DNA of 64,000 bases from Muribaculaceae bacterium (GCA_022510385.1 JAFLTQ010000001.1:62001-126000), one strand, 5' to 3'. Positions 51,393 through 60,639 are shown, numbered from the stretch's first letter. Program-made: numbers and translations. The notes: generated by a model not told the origin, from the letters alone.

Positions 51393-53039
51393 ATGAAGAT
51401 ATATTCAAAATTTCTATTGACATTATCTTTCTTTGCCTTCGGATATTTGGCAAATGATGCATGCACGAATCTTATAGCCGGCAAAAAAGCCACGACCGAC
51501 GGTTCCGTTATGATAACTTACGCTGCCGACAGTCATAGCCTTTATGGAGATCTTTCACATACTCCACGTGCAAAACATGCCCCCGGCGAAATGAGAAAAG
51601 TAGTGGAATGGGATACAAATAAACCTCTTGGAGAGATACCCCAGCCATCCGAAACCTACAATGTTGTAGGGAACATGAACGAATATCAGGTTGCTATTGG
51701 CGAGACAACCTGGGGAGGTCATGAAGAACTGCTCGACACCACCGGCAACTCTATCATAGATTATGGTTCTTTGATTCAGATTGCGCTTGAGCGTTCCAAG
51801 TCTGCCAGAGAAGCCATTCAAGTCATGACAGATCTCGTTGATAAATATGGTTATGCAAGCGAAGGAGAATCCTTTTCAATAGCCGACAAAGATGAAGTCT
51901 GGGTTATGGATATGATTGGCAAAGGAGCTGAAAAAGGTGCCGTTTGGATTGCTGTCAGGATTCCCGACGACGCTATTTCAGGTCATGCTAACGAACCTCG
52001 AATCCGAAAAGTGGATTTCAATGATAAGGAGAACGTTCTGTATAGTCCCGACGTAATCTCTTTTGCAAGAAAAAGAGGATATTTCAACGGCAAAGATGAG
52101 GATTTCTCATTTGCCGATGTTTATTCCACCCATGATGCCTCGACTCGTCGTGGATGTGATGCCAGAGTCTGGAGCTATTTCAGAAGATTCCAACCCGAAG
52201 CTGATAAATATTTTGCTTGGTGTAACTATGATAGCAACGAACCGATGCCTCTCTATATAATCCCGGAAAGGAAAGTGAGCCTCGAAGAGATGCAACAGAG
52301 TATGCGTGACCATTTCGAAGGGACTCCTTTCGAGATGACTTCCGATGTGGGAGCAGGTCCCTACCATGTTCCATATCGTTGGCGTCCGATGGAGTTTGAA
52401 GTTGACGGAAAGAAATATTGTATGGAAAGAGCTATTGGAACTCAGCAGACAGGGTGGAGTTTCGTAAGCCAAAGCCGTGACTGGCTCCCTGACCCGATTG
52501 GTGGAATCTTCTGGTTTGGAACCGACGACACCAACACTTCTGTGTATATGCCCTTCTATTGTTCTCTGACCGAAGTTCCCAAACCTCTTGAAAAAGGGGA
52601 TATTAACACTTTCTCAATGGATTCCAATTTCTGGATGAACAACTGGGTGGCAAATCAGGCTTACAACAGGTATGAGCCCATGATTCCCGACATTAGGAAA
52701 GTGCAGGGAAGTCTTGAAACAGCTTTCCAAACAACAAGGAATGACAAAGATGCAGAATTAAAAGCTTTGTATGATGCCGGGAAAATTGAAAGCCTTCAAA
52801 AAGCAGTCAATGAAGAAGCGGCCCTTTTCGCAAATCAGGCTACTGATGCATATAGGGATCTGGCAATCTATCTGCTTGTGAAATTTATGGATGGGAACCA
52901 AAAGAAAACTAATGAAGATGGGTCGTTCCAACTTACTGAATATGGAATCCCGGCATATCCTTCTTTCCCCGGCTACGACCAAAAATATTATGAAAATATT
53001 GTTAAGGAGACCGGTGACCATTTCCTGATCTCTAAATGA
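51393..53039 (+). CDS. C69-family (PepD-like) dipeptidase
   Basis: 548 residues with a signal peptide. Processing at ANDA exposes Cys24 of CTNLIAGKKATTDGSVMITY, the N-terminal nucleophile of this Ntn-hydrolase family. Other family blocks are NEYQVAIGETTWGGHEELLD, GYASEGESFSIADKDEVWVM and ATRRGCDARVW-like STRRGCDARVW. It cleaves dipeptides in the periplasm or outside, in line with the protein-digesting theme. TACCTTTG at 51363-51370 is a good -7 element, but its -33 is not clear. Confidence 0.88.
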   Translation: MKIYSKFLLTLSFFAFGYLANDACTNLIAGKKATTDGSVMITYAADSHSLYGDLSHTPRAKHAPGEMRKVVEWDTNKPLGEIPQPSETYNVVGNMNEYQVAIGETTWGGHEELLDTTGNSIIDYGSLIQIALERSKSAREAIQVMTDLVDKYGYASEGESFSIADKDEVWVMDMIGKGAEKGAVWIAVRIPDDAISGHANEPRIRKVDFNDKENVLYSPDVISFARKRGYFNGKDEDFSFADVYSTHDASTRRGCDARVWSYFRRFQPEADKYFAWCNYDSNEPMPLYIIPERKVSLEEMQQSMRDHFEGTPFEMTSDVGAGPYHVPYRWRPMEFEVDGKKYCMERAIGTQQTGWSFVSQSRDWLPDPIGGIFWFGTDDTNTSVYMPFYCSLTEVPKPLEKGDINTFSMDSNFWMNNWVANQAYNRYEPMIPDIRKVQGSLETAFQTTRNDKDAELKALYDAGKIESLQKAVNEEAALFANQATDAYRDLAIYLLVKFMDGNQKKTNEDGSFQLTEYGIPAYPSFPGYDQKYYENIVKETGDHFLISK

Positions 53040-53117
53040 TCCATCGATTAATTTATTCCCTGAATCTATTTTTGTAAATAGCTTTTACACCGGGAATTCT
53101 TTAGAATGTAGAAACTT

Positions 53118-53150
53118 TAAGACCCCGACTTTTCGAGAGCCGGGGTCTTA
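53118..53150. terminator. Bidirectional terminator between C69 peptidase and HIT gene
   Basis: TAAGACCCCG (53118-53127) pairs perfectly with CGGGGTCTTA (53141-53150). AATGTTTTTT follows on the plus side and a T-containing stretch on the minus side. Confidence 0.88.
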
Positions 53151-53169
53151 AATGTTTTTTAATGAAAAT

Positions 53170-53565
53170 CTATAGCCGGAATTTGGATGCAATCTCTTGA
53201 GCCACCTCCTGCATTTTCTCCGGAGAAGGATCCTTAATCTTGTTCTTGAAATCCATATCCCCGTCGTTTTTCAATGGAACCAGATGTATGTGGGCATGAG
53301 GGACTTCCAGACCTAAAACCGCCATACCTACTTTCCGGCAGGGGATGGCCCCTTTTATTGCCTCAGAAACTCTCTTGGCAAAAATCACCATCTCGCCCAA
53401 TAATTCATCATCGAGATCAAAGATATAATCCACCTCCTTTTTGGGCACTACCAATGTATGTCCCCATGTGATAGGATTTATATCAAGGAAAGCATAAAAT
53501 TTTTCATCTTCCGCCACCTTGTAAGATGGTATCTCACCGGCTATTATTTTACTGAATATTGTCAT
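53170..53565 (-). CDS. HIT-family nucleotide hydrolase/transferase
   Basis: 131 residues with FSKIIAGEIPSYKVAEDEKF and the histidine triad HAHIHLVP near residue 92. In HINT-type proteins the central histidine attacks the alpha-phosphate of adenosine phosphoramidates or dinucleotides. GHTLVVPKKEV and AFLDINPITWGH are standard for the group. The physiological substrate is unknown. It starts 12 bases after the greA stop and is cotranscribed with greA. Confidence 0.9.
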   Translation of the reverse strand: MTIFSKIIAGEIPSYKVAEDEKFYAFLDINPITWGHTLVVPKKEVDYIFDLDDELLGEMVIFAKRVSEAIKGAIPCRKVGMAVLGLEVPHAHIHLVPLKNDGDMDFKNKIKDPSPEKMQEVAQEIASKFRL

Positions 53566-53577
53566 CTTTTTATAAAA

Positions 53578-54042
53578 TTAGATCTCGATTTTTAGAATCT
53601 CAAACTCCAGCTCTCCTGCAGGCGCCTTCACTTTCACTTGGTCGCCAACTTTATGACCCATAAGACCTTGTGCAATAGGAGTTGTTGATGCTATCTTCCC
53701 CTCCCTGATATTGGCCTCATTTTCTGTGACTATAGTGTAAGTGACTTGCATCCCGTTTTTAAGATTCTTGATAGTCACCTTGTTAAGAAGTTGCACCTCC
53801 TCAGTGTTCAGTTTACTGTCATCTATTATGCGGGCGGACGCAATCAGCTCCTTAATTTTAGCAATCTTCATTTCGAGCATCCCCTGTGCCTCTTTTGCTG
53901 CATCATATTCTGCATTTTCAGAGAGATCCCCTTTATCACGTGCCTCAGCGATTGCCTGCTTGATTAGAGGGCGTTGTGCCTCTAATTCGCTGAGTTCTTT
54001 CATTTTTTTGTCGTATCCTTCTTGTGTAAGATAAGTTGCCAT
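53578..54042 (-). CDS. greA: Transcription elongation factor GreA
   Basis: 154 residues from the ATG giving MATYLTQEGYDKKMKELSEL; an upstream non-ATG extension lies within the leader. The N-terminal coiled coil carries the acidic tip RDKGDLSENAEYDAAKEAQG, which enters the RNA polymerase secondary channel and stimulates cleavage of backtracked RNA. The C-terminal FKBP-like domain ends TPIAQGLMGHKVGDQVKVKA. The gene has a consensus promoter and a strong leader hairpin (see 54081-54156), and the HIT gene follows. Confidence 0.96.
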   Translation of the reverse strand: MATYLTQEGYDKKMKELSELEAQRPLIKQAIAEARDKGDLSENAEYDAAKEAQGMLEMKIAKIKELIASARIIDDSKLNTEEVQLLNKVTIKNLKNGMQVTYTIVTENEANIREGKIASTTPIAQGLMGHKVGDQVKVKAPAGELEFEILKIEI

Positions 54043-54080
54043 GGTTATTTCTGTTTGATTTGAAAAATGATAATAATAAC

Positions 54081-54103
54081 GCTCCGGAGTCAGCCTCCGG
54101 AGC
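54081..54103. promoter_or_regulatory. Perfect 9-bp GC-rich hairpin in the greA leader
   Basis: GCTCCGGAG (54081-54089) and CTCCGGAGC (54095-54103) flank a 5-base loop. It lies between the greA transcription start (about 54119) and its ATG (54042), about 38 bases before the ATG. In the mRNA it is followed by a U/A-rich stretch (GUUAUUAUUAUCAUUUUU), so it could pause or partly terminate transcription. Confidence 0.6.
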
Positions 54104-54125
54104 ATTATATCCGTTTCTTCAATTG

Positions 54126-54156
54126 CAAAGTTACTTCTTTTTCAGTTAGCTCCCAA
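54126..54156 (-). promoter_or_regulatory. Promoter of greA-HIT
   Basis: Minus strand TTG (54154-54156), 20 bases, then TAACTTTG (54126-54133), an exact -7 match. The leader is about 77 bases and includes the hairpin at 54081-54103. Confidence 0.75.
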
Positions 54157-54207
54157 CCTAATAAAAGTTAAAAAACTATTAGAATTATAGAATTTATCTA
54201 TTAAAGA

Positions 54208-55767
54208 TTACTTTGCCTTCTCATCACTTCCCTTCTTTTTAGGAGCAGCAACTTTCTTTGGAGTTTCCTCCTTTTTGGGAGCTACTTCTTTTTTGGGAGC
54301 TGCTGTGGCTTTGGCTTCCTTCTTAACTACCTTCTTTACTGCTTTTGTAGCTTTTGCCTCTTTCTTTGCCGGTTTCTTCTCTTTTGCAGCTTTTACAGGA
54401 CTCTCAATGTCACTCTTTTCTGCAATTTCAAGCATTTCCACCTTAGGAGCATTAGTTTCATCGTCGGCATTAAGGATATTATTGCGCAATGCATTCACCT
54501 CCTTATTCAGTTGGTTGATTTCCTGACTCTGATTGCGAATTGTGAGCAACAGTGAATTCAATTCCTCATTATCGATATTTTCAGGATACTGTTCTTCAAC
54601 CCTCACGAGGAAATCGGCCAAGACATTCATATAGTTAGTGAATGCTGAGAATGGAGAATCATAAGGACTGAAGGCAGCATGACTTGCTCCGTCAGCCTTA
54701 TTCTTCGTGCTCATATAATAAAAATGGTCGCTGCTTTGAAGATATTTCCAGTCTTGCTTGAGTCTGCGGTCTTGGCAAAGGCTTACTCTCTCTGCCACAC
54801 TGTATAGTTTATTTAGAGCCTCATTTTGCAGCTCATTACCCTTCCATGCGGATACGTCTCTCGCCTCGTCGATATCTGAAATCGGGGAAATAACCGACAT
54901 CTCTCCAACAGGTTTGAGTTTGGCTACTGCTTCTGAAGGCATGCTGAATTTAACTCCTCTTTCCTTCCCGAATCTTGGAAGCGCTTTCATGAAATCAAAG
55001 ATACCTGTCCCTTTGGGGAGGAAGCCACCAAAAGTATCCATGCTGAAAAATAGATTGACAATTTGCTCCTGTTCCGGAAGAGATACAATCCAATCTATAT
55101 ATTTATCAGCTGTCAACGGATATTCGGGCCATCCCGGATTATTGAAATTATGGGTGATATCCTCTTCAAGTTTACGGTTGGTGAAGAGAACTTTCAACTT
55201 CGGAGCCGTTGCTGCTGAATAAACATAGTTGGGAGATTTCCATCCCAAAATATGTTTAGCTCCTTCTGTCAGAACGCTCTTGAAATCCATGGAGGCAACA
55301 ACTGCAGCAATATCATCATCATAGATTAACTCTGTGTTGGCAAACATCTTCGGTTTTACTCCAAAAAGCTTGCGGATTCTGTCGGTATGTTCCTTCACTT
55401 CACGGATAAATTCCTCTACATCTTCCAGAGATGCAAGACCATGCGCGTAGGGGGCTCCTAAGAATTCAACACAACCGGTGTCGGCAAGTTTCTTCAGAAG
55501 ATCAATACATTCGGGCACATAGAGCTCCAATTGTTCGAGTGCTGTGCCGGAAATATTTATTGCACACTTAAATTCCCGATTATTGTCTTCAATCATCTTC
55601 AACAGAGTCTGCATCATCGGAATATAGCTGACTTCTGCCACGCGGGAGATGATTTCATCATTTGAAAAATCATCATAGTAATAATGATCGTTCCCGATAT
55701 CGAAAAATCTATATCTTTTCAGACGGAATGGCTGATGGATATTAAAATAAAGGCAAACTGATTTCAT
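54208..55767 (-). CDS. GH57 alpha-amylase/glucanotransferase with Lys/Ala-rich C-terminal tail
   Basis: 519 residues without a signal peptide, so probably cytoplasmic. It starts with the GH57 motif CLYFNIHQPFRL. Further motifs are FLGAPYAHGLASL, MFANTELIYDD (nucleophile Glu near 145) and FFSMDTFGG (acid Asp near 243). A helical C-terminal part with a coiled-coil stretch (IRNQSQEINQLNKEVNALRN) follows. The last 70 residues are almost entirely Lys, Ala, Pro, Val, Glu and Thr, like an H1-type tail. Together with GT4 and GH133 upstream it forms the Bacteroides-type glycogen operon, in which GH57 trims or rearranges the alpha-glucan. Confidence 0.9.
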   Translation of the reverse strand: MKSVCLYFNIHQPFRLKRYRFFDIGNDHYYYDDFSNDEIISRVAEVSYIPMMQTLLKMIEDNNREFKCAINISGTALEQLELYVPECIDLLKKLADTGCVEFLGAPYAHGLASLEDVEEFIREVKEHTDRIRKLFGVKPKMFANTELIYDDDIAAVVASMDFKSVLTEGAKHILGWKSPNYVYSAATAPKLKVLFTNRKLEEDITHNFNNPGWPEYPLTADKYIDWIVSLPEQEQIVNLFFSMDTFGGFLPKGTGIFDFMKALPRFGKERGVKFSMPSEAVAKLKPVGEMSVISPISDIDEARDVSAWKGNELQNEALNKLYSVAERVSLCQDRRLKQDWKYLQSSDHFYYMSTKNKADGASHAAFSPYDSPFSAFTNYMNVLADFLVRVEEQYPENIDNEELNSLLLTIRNQSQEINQLNKEVNALRNNILNADDETNAPKVEMLEIAEKSDIESPVKAAKEKKPAKKEAKATKAVKKVVKKEAKATAAPKKEVAPKKEETPKKVAAPKKKGSDEKAK

Positions 55768-55829
55768 ATTGGTTGGTTTCTTATTTTTAAGGTTATGTAA
55801 TATTTTCTGTCAGGAGATTTTAAGTCGGC

Positions 55830-57095
55830 CTATCTTCTATCGGAAATCACCTTTTCATAGATATCAATCACTTTCCTGCCGGCTTTTTCCCATGTGATTC
55901 CATGAATCTCCTCAATTCCCTTGTCACGCAAAGTATTATAAAGAGCTTTATTGGTTATAATCGAATGGATGGCATCTGCCATGGCATCTATATCCCAATA
56001 GTCGGTCTTTATAACGTTATCAAGGATTTCTGCACATCCGCTCTGTTTGGAAATGATAGAGGGAACACCCATCTCCATAGCTTCAAGAGGAGAAATTCCG
56101 AACGGCTCTGAAACAGATGGCATAATATAAACATCGCTATCCCTCAACGTTTCATACACTTCCTTACCTCTTTGGAAGCCCGGGAAATGGAATCTGTCGG
56201 CGATGCCTCTTTTAGCTGCCAGTTTAATCATCGCATCCATCATATCGCCGCTTCCGGCCATAACAAACCTCACGTTTTTATTCTTCTGGAGCACCTTGGC
56301 TGCAGCCTCAACAAAATATTCCGGGCCCTTTTGCATGGTGATTCGACCCAAGAAGGTGACTACCTTTTCTCCATGTGTACGACGTGGCAGTTCGAGCAAT
56401 TCTTTTTCAAGAGGGATTACTGCGTTATGCACTGTGGTGACTTTTTCCGGAGGCATACCATATTTCTCTATCACAGTCTTGCGGGTCAGGTTAGACACCG
56501 TGATGATATGATCGGCATTCTCCATTCCATCCTTTTCGATTGCAAAGACTGTCGGATTGACATTTCCGCGGCTGCGGTCAAAGTCGGTGGCATGCACGTG
56601 AATAACCAATGGTTTGCCGGTCACGTTCTTTGCATGAATTCCGGCAGGATAAGTCAGCCAGTCATGAGAATGGATAATGTCGCAAGGAACTGTCCGGGCT
56701 ATCACGCCCGCTACTATTGAATAGTTATTTATCTCCTCTATAAGGTTATCGGGATATCTCCCGGAGAATTCTATACATCCCAGATCGTTGAGATTCATAT
56801 AGTTAAAATCGGCATATATATGGTCTCTGAGGTCAAAATAGAGTTGCGGGTCCATATATTTCCCGATACGTGATTCAACATATTCACGGTTCACGTCTCT
56901 CCAGGCCACCGGAGTGTTGCAGGCTCCGATGATTGTGGCGAAATCTTTCTCTTCGTCTCCCCATGGTTTGGGTATGACAAAAGTTATATCCATATCCCCG
57001 TTGGCATGCATGCCTTTGGTAAGGCCATAGCTGGCTGTGCCAAGCCCTCCCAGGATGTGGGGAGGGAACTCCCATCCAAACATTAGTGCTTTCAT
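55830..57095 (-). CDS. GT4-family glycosyltransferase, probable glycogen/alpha-glucan synthase
   Basis: 421 residues, GT-B fold. The N-terminus MKALMFGWEFPPHILGGLGT contains the GGLG donor-binding loop. IIHSHDWLTYPAGIHAKNVT and HVHATDFDRSRGN lie mid-protein, and the C-terminal retaining motif SEPFGISPLEAMEMG is near residue 330. Proteins in this position in Bacteroides glycogen operons serve as glycogen synthase. The nucleotide donor (UDP- or ADP-glucose) is not decided by the sequence. The gene overlaps the GH133 gene by ATGA, so they are translationally coupled. Confidence 0.9.
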   Translation of the reverse strand: MKALMFGWEFPPHILGGLGTASYGLTKGMHANGDMDITFVIPKPWGDEEKDFATIIGACNTPVAWRDVNREYVESRIGKYMDPQLYFDLRDHIYADFNYMNLNDLGCIEFSGRYPDNLIEEINNYSIVAGVIARTVPCDIIHSHDWLTYPAGIHAKNVTGKPLVIHVHATDFDRSRGNVNPTVFAIEKDGMENADHIITVSNLTRKTVIEKYGMPPEKVTTVHNAVIPLEKELLELPRRTHGEKVVTFLGRITMQKGPEYFVEAAAKVLQKNKNVRFVMAGSGDMMDAMIKLAAKRGIADRFHFPGFQRGKEVYETLRDSDVYIMPSVSEPFGISPLEAMEMGVPSIISKQSGCAEILDNVIKTDYWDIDAMADAIHSIITNKALYNTLRDKGIEEIHGITWEKAGRKVIDIYEKVISDRR

Positions 57096-59053
57096 ATCTC
57101 GGAGTCTTGTAGTTTGTTAAGTTCTTTCACATTCTTGAGAGTCCTGAGAATCTCTCCAACATTCTTGGCTGTGCTGACAGCACCTCGACCCGTATAGGGA
57201 GGATTGCCGTCATACATTTCAGACAACGAACCAATACATCCCTCGGTCATTTCATCTTCATAGCCGATAAGCATCCTCTCTATGAATCCTACACCGCTTA
57301 CGCCAAAGACTTTGAAATATGCATCCGCATAGAATCCAAATAGCCAGGGACGCGCCGGACCCTGATGCACTGTCAATTCTCTTTCTATCGGTCCACCCAC
57401 ATACGTCGGTCGATATGCATAGCTTTTCGGGCTTAGTGATCTTAACCCTTTAGGAGTCAAGAGCTCTCTTGTCACAAGATCCAGCACTTTCTTACGTTGC
57501 CTTCTGTCGAGAGGTGAATACTCCATGCCTATGGCTATCGCCAAATTAGGCCTTACTTCAAGATCGGTATAGGTCCCGTTGACATAATCATAGAGATAAC
57601 CGAAGTCATTGAGGAAAGTTTCCACAAATGATTCTTTCACAAGATCCGAAAGATTCTTAAGCTCTGAAAGATATTCCGACATTTCCGCCACTCCATCATA
57701 AAGGGAATTCAGGAACATCAATCCGTTATACCAAAGGGCATTGAATTCAAGGATATATCCGGTGCGCGGTATAATGGGTTTGCCATCTAAGGCTGCCGAC
57801 ATCCAAGTCACCGGCTTATTGCTTCCATCTGCCGACAGGAGTCCGTTGGGATTAATCCAAAGACCCGGAACTCTCTCCGTACGTATCTTGTCTATTAACC
57901 ATTTCACGGTCTCACCATATTTTTCCCGGCAGGCAGTTATTCCGAAACTCCGGCGATATTGCTGAAGTGCCCAAAGAGTCCATAATGGAATATCAGGAAG
58001 ATCGATTTCTCCTATGGTTTTATCAACTTCTCCCTTTTCAAGGAATCTCTTAAGAGCTTTCAGGAATGTATCCATTATAAGCTCATAATCCTCCTTATGA
58101 TCGATTGCAAGCGTACACCCCGGAAGAGCCATCAACTCGTCGCGAGCCCTGACATTATACCAGGGATATCCTGCCATAATATACATCCCGTCGGGCTTCT
58201 TAAGATAGAATTGTTTGGCTGAATTCTTCAGACAATTATAGAAACTCGTGCGACATGTGCGAACCTTGAGTTCTTCTTCATATGTGGTTGCAAAATTTGC
58301 CGGATCAGCCTCAAAAGTGGAAGCTGAGAATATGATGCTTTCCCCTTTCTTTATCGGCAATTGGAAATATCCGGGCACCCACAGGTCTTCCTTATAAGGG
58401 ATTCCTCTGTCTTTATCTTTATAATATTCAATGCCTTTATACCAATGTCCGTCGTCTACCCATTCAACATCCTTGGAGAATTGCATGTATAGATTTGGAT
58501 ATCCGTCATACAGACAGGTCGAGATGCCGTTTTTAACATGTTCGATTTCTGTATGGATAGCCGAGTTTTCCATCACCAAATCATTGGCATTCCTGAATGC
58601 CAGGAAAGGACGGAATTGCAAGGTTGTCTCTGAATGAGCATCAACAAGCGTGTATTTGATAAGAATACGGTTTTCATGTGAGATAAACACCTTCTCCTTA
58701 GTCAATACAACTCCTCCGACCCTGTACGTCATTGTGGGCACCGACTCACAGTCGAACTGGCGGATATATTTGTGCCCGTTGGGTGAAAAGATTCCTTCAC
58801 CATATTGGTGCAATCCAAGATTAAACGGAGCCCCGTGCTGTATCACAGTTTCATCTAAGCTTGATAACAAAACATGGGCTTTGTCGTCCATCTCCGGTAT
58901 CGGTATGACAAGGAGCCCATGTTGTTTGCGAGTGTTGCAGCCTACTATCGTCGTGCAATGATATGCTCCCGACTTATTTGTGCGCAACATTTCCTTCGGC
59001 AAACTTTGCTCAAGATTTATCATCAGGCTCTTGTCGAATTTTAAGTAGCTCAT
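57092..59053 (-). CDS. Glycogen debranching enzyme (GH133 amylo-alpha-1,6-glucosidase)
   Basis: 653 residues. The N-terminal beta domain (TNKSGAYHCTTIVGCNTRKQ) is typical of bacterial debranching enzymes. The alpha/alpha-barrel catalytic half covers about 280-640, with IMAGYPWYNVRARDELMALP, LWINPNGLLSADGSNKPVTW, GYILEFNALWYNGL and HQGPARPWLFGFYADAYFKV. It hydrolyses the alpha-1,6 branch points of glycogen. It is first in the operon with GT4 and GH57 behind a consensus promoter at 59107-59137, so synthesis and breakdown enzymes are expressed together. Confidence 0.93.
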   Translation of the reverse strand: MSYLKFDKSLMINLEQSLPKEMLRTNKSGAYHCTTIVGCNTRKQHGLLVIPIPEMDDKAHVLLSSLDETVIQHGAPFNLGLHQYGEGIFSPNGHKYIRQFDCESVPTMTYRVGGVVLTKEKVFISHENRILIKYTLVDAHSETTLQFRPFLAFRNANDLVMENSAIHTEIEHVKNGISTCLYDGYPNLYMQFSKDVEWVDDGHWYKGIEYYKDKDRGIPYKEDLWVPGYFQLPIKKGESIIFSASTFEADPANFATTYEEELKVRTCRTSFYNCLKNSAKQFYLKKPDGMYIMAGYPWYNVRARDELMALPGCTLAIDHKEDYELIMDTFLKALKRFLEKGEVDKTIGEIDLPDIPLWTLWALQQYRRSFGITACREKYGETVKWLIDKIRTERVPGLWINPNGLLSADGSNKPVTWMSAALDGKPIIPRTGYILEFNALWYNGLMFLNSLYDGVAEMSEYLSELKNLSDLVKESFVETFLNDFGYLYDYVNGTYTDLEVRPNLAIAIGMEYSPLDRRQRKKVLDLVTRELLTPKGLRSLSPKSYAYRPTYVGGPIERELTVHQGPARPWLFGFYADAYFKVFGVSGVGFIERMLIGYEDEMTEGCIGSLSEMYDGNPPYTGRGAVSTAKNVGEILRTLKNVKELNKLQDSEI

Positions 59054-59106
59054 ATTATTAGATTTGTCGTTAAATACAATTTATTTGCCTATTTTTTTTA
59101 ATTTTT

Positions 59107-59137
59107 CAAAAATAATGTGAAAAATTAACATTCACAA
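59107..59137 (-). promoter_or_regulatory. Promoter of the glycogen operon
   Basis: Minus strand TTG (59135-59137), 20 bases, then TATTTTTG (59107-59114). The leader to the GH133 ATG at 59053 is about 47 bases. Confidence 0.7.
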
Positions 59138-59153
59138 CATTTTATTTCCTGTT

Positions 59154-60524
59154 TTAAGACAGCTGTGTTTCTTTATTTTGTATTGATGGAATCGGGATTT
59201 CCCTAAGAGGTATCCTCTCTAAGTCTTCATAACATTTTTCAAACCATTCATCGAGCACCTCTATTGTTTCCGAATATATCTCCTTAAAGCGCGGGATATA
59301 GTTGGAATTTCCCTCATTTTCAATCTTTTTAAAAATATTTCCCACAGTCAGTTCATCCGTATCAACTGCCGGTGCCAATCCCATGTTGTCTTCATCTCTG
59401 ACCACCATATTGATAAGCCCTGCTTTTCGCAGCTTGTCACAAAGTCTATTGACCATTCTTATCGGCAGATTATATTGGAAACTCAATTCCTGGGCTGTCA
59501 ATGGGCGTTGCTCGCTATGGAATCTTCCGGCCACTACTGCCATAATGATCAACATCACCTTATTCTCCAGACTCGCTGAGGGAGCAACCGAATTATCAAG
59601 GAAGTTGAAAGCAAATATATTCTGCATCGAGTAGGAAAGCACACATCCGAACAATAGAATCAGCCATGAAAGCTGTAGCCATATCAACAGCAGCGGAAGA
59701 AAAGAAAAAGACCCGTAGATTGCATTATATTTCGACACATAGAGCTGACCGCTTAAAAACAGCATTTGAAGTATCTGAAATATTACTGCACAGATTGCTC
59801 CCGAGGTAGCTGCATATTTTACCTTGACTTTGGTGTTTGGTATAAGACAAAATGAAATTGTAAATGCAAGAAATGCCAGTATAAAAGGAGAGGCCTCAAG
59901 CCCGACATTGACCAATGGGGTCAGGAATTTGAAATGGTCGTTGCTCTGAAGGGTCGAAGACATGAAGATACTCACACCGGAGGAACATATCATCATGATG
60001 GGGACAAGAAGACAGATTGCTATATAATCGGTCACCTTTTGAAGTATCGACCTGTCTTGCTTGATATCCCAAATCTGATTGAAGGCTGTCTCTATATCTG
60101 AAAGGAGCGACACCATAGTGTAGAGAAGGAAAATAAGGCCCACTCCTACAAATATCCCCTGTGAGGCCTCATTGAGATAGGAATCCACAAACTTTAGCGC
60201 AAAGGTGATGAAGCTTTTTTGCGCCGGGAAATTCATAAATAGCTGTTCTTCCAATAGATTTTGAAATCCGAATCCACGCCCGATTGCAAAAAGCATGGCA
60301 AAGGCCGGAACAATCGCTAGGACTGTGGAGAATGTCAGTGCCATAGATTTGGTCTGAAGGTCCCGATCCATAAAACTTCGGAAGGAGAGGTTGATCACTT
60401 TAACGATCTTCACCTTCAAAATGGGTCGAGGATCATTCCAAACTCCGGAGGCTATATACCGGAACTTGTCTCCAATCCTTTCAAAAAGTCCTCTTTTTTT
60501 CTTTTTTTCTATTATTTCAGCCAT
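59154..60524 (-). CDS. YihY/BrkB-family membrane protein with C-terminal winged-helix domain
   Basis: 456 residues. About six membrane helices lie between residues 55 and 310, with the family motif KSMALTFSTVLAIVPAFAML and PLLLIWLQLSWLILLFGCVL. The family was once misnamed ribonuclease BN; its transport or regulatory role is unsettled. After the membrane part comes a winged-helix-like segment (LTAQELSFQYNLPIRMVNRL, then KLRKAGLINMVV) and a long acidic tail. An exact -7 element (60532-60539) lies only seven bases before the ATG, so the mRNA may be nearly leaderless. Confidence 0.88.
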   Translation of the reverse strand: MAEIIEKKKKRGLFERIGDKFRYIASGVWNDPRPILKVKIVKVINLSFRSFMDRDLQTKSMALTFSTVLAIVPAFAMLFAIGRGFGFQNLLEEQLFMNFPAQKSFITFALKFVDSYLNEASQGIFVGVGLIFLLYTMVSLLSDIETAFNQIWDIKQDRSILQKVTDYIAICLLVPIMMICSSGVSIFMSSTLQSNDHFKFLTPLVNVGLEASPFILAFLAFTISFCLIPNTKVKVKYAATSGAICAVIFQILQMLFLSGQLYVSKYNAIYGSFSFLPLLLIWLQLSWLILLFGCVLSYSMQNIFAFNFLDNSVAPSASLENKVMLIIMAVVAGRFHSEQRPLTAQELSFQYNLPIRMVNRLCDKLRKAGLINMVVRDEDNMGLAPAVDTDELTVGNIFKKIENEGNSNYIPRFKEIYSETIEVLDEWFEKCYEDLERIPLREIPIPSIQNKETQLS

Positions 60525-60531
60525 TTGAAAG

Positions 60532-60539
60532 CAAATTTA
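60532..60539 (-). promoter_or_regulatory. -7 element directly upstream of the BrkB-family gene
   Basis: TAAATTTG on the minus strand is an exact match. With transcription usually starting 5-8 bases further on, the start point falls at or next to the ATG at 60524, predicting a leaderless mRNA. A clear -33 TTTG is not seen. Confidence 0.45.
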
Positions 60540-60603
60540 ACAAAAAATTTGTAACCTGTTTCATGTTTCTGATATACAATTTCAAAAGTTGAAAGAAGGG
60601 TTC

Positions 60604-60636
60604 TCAAAAAAAGGAGGTCGACTATTCAACCTCCTT
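60604..60636 (-). terminator. Terminator of rnpB
   Basis: On the minus strand AAGGAGGT and ACCTCCTT (plus coordinates 60629-60636 and 60611-60618) form an 8-bp stem with a 10-base loop and lead into TTTTTT. It begins about 8 bases after the rnpB 3' end. Confidence 0.9.
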
Positions 60637-60639
60637 ATA

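Noticed and set aside
53067-53074. TATTTTTG promoter-like element before the C69/HIT terminator
   Set aside because: It has no partner -33 element, and matches to TAnnTTTG are expected by chance in AT-rich gaps.
54043-54105. Longer GreA N-terminus
   Set aside because: It needs a non-ATG start and runs through the leader hairpin; GreA homologues begin close to MATYLTQEG.
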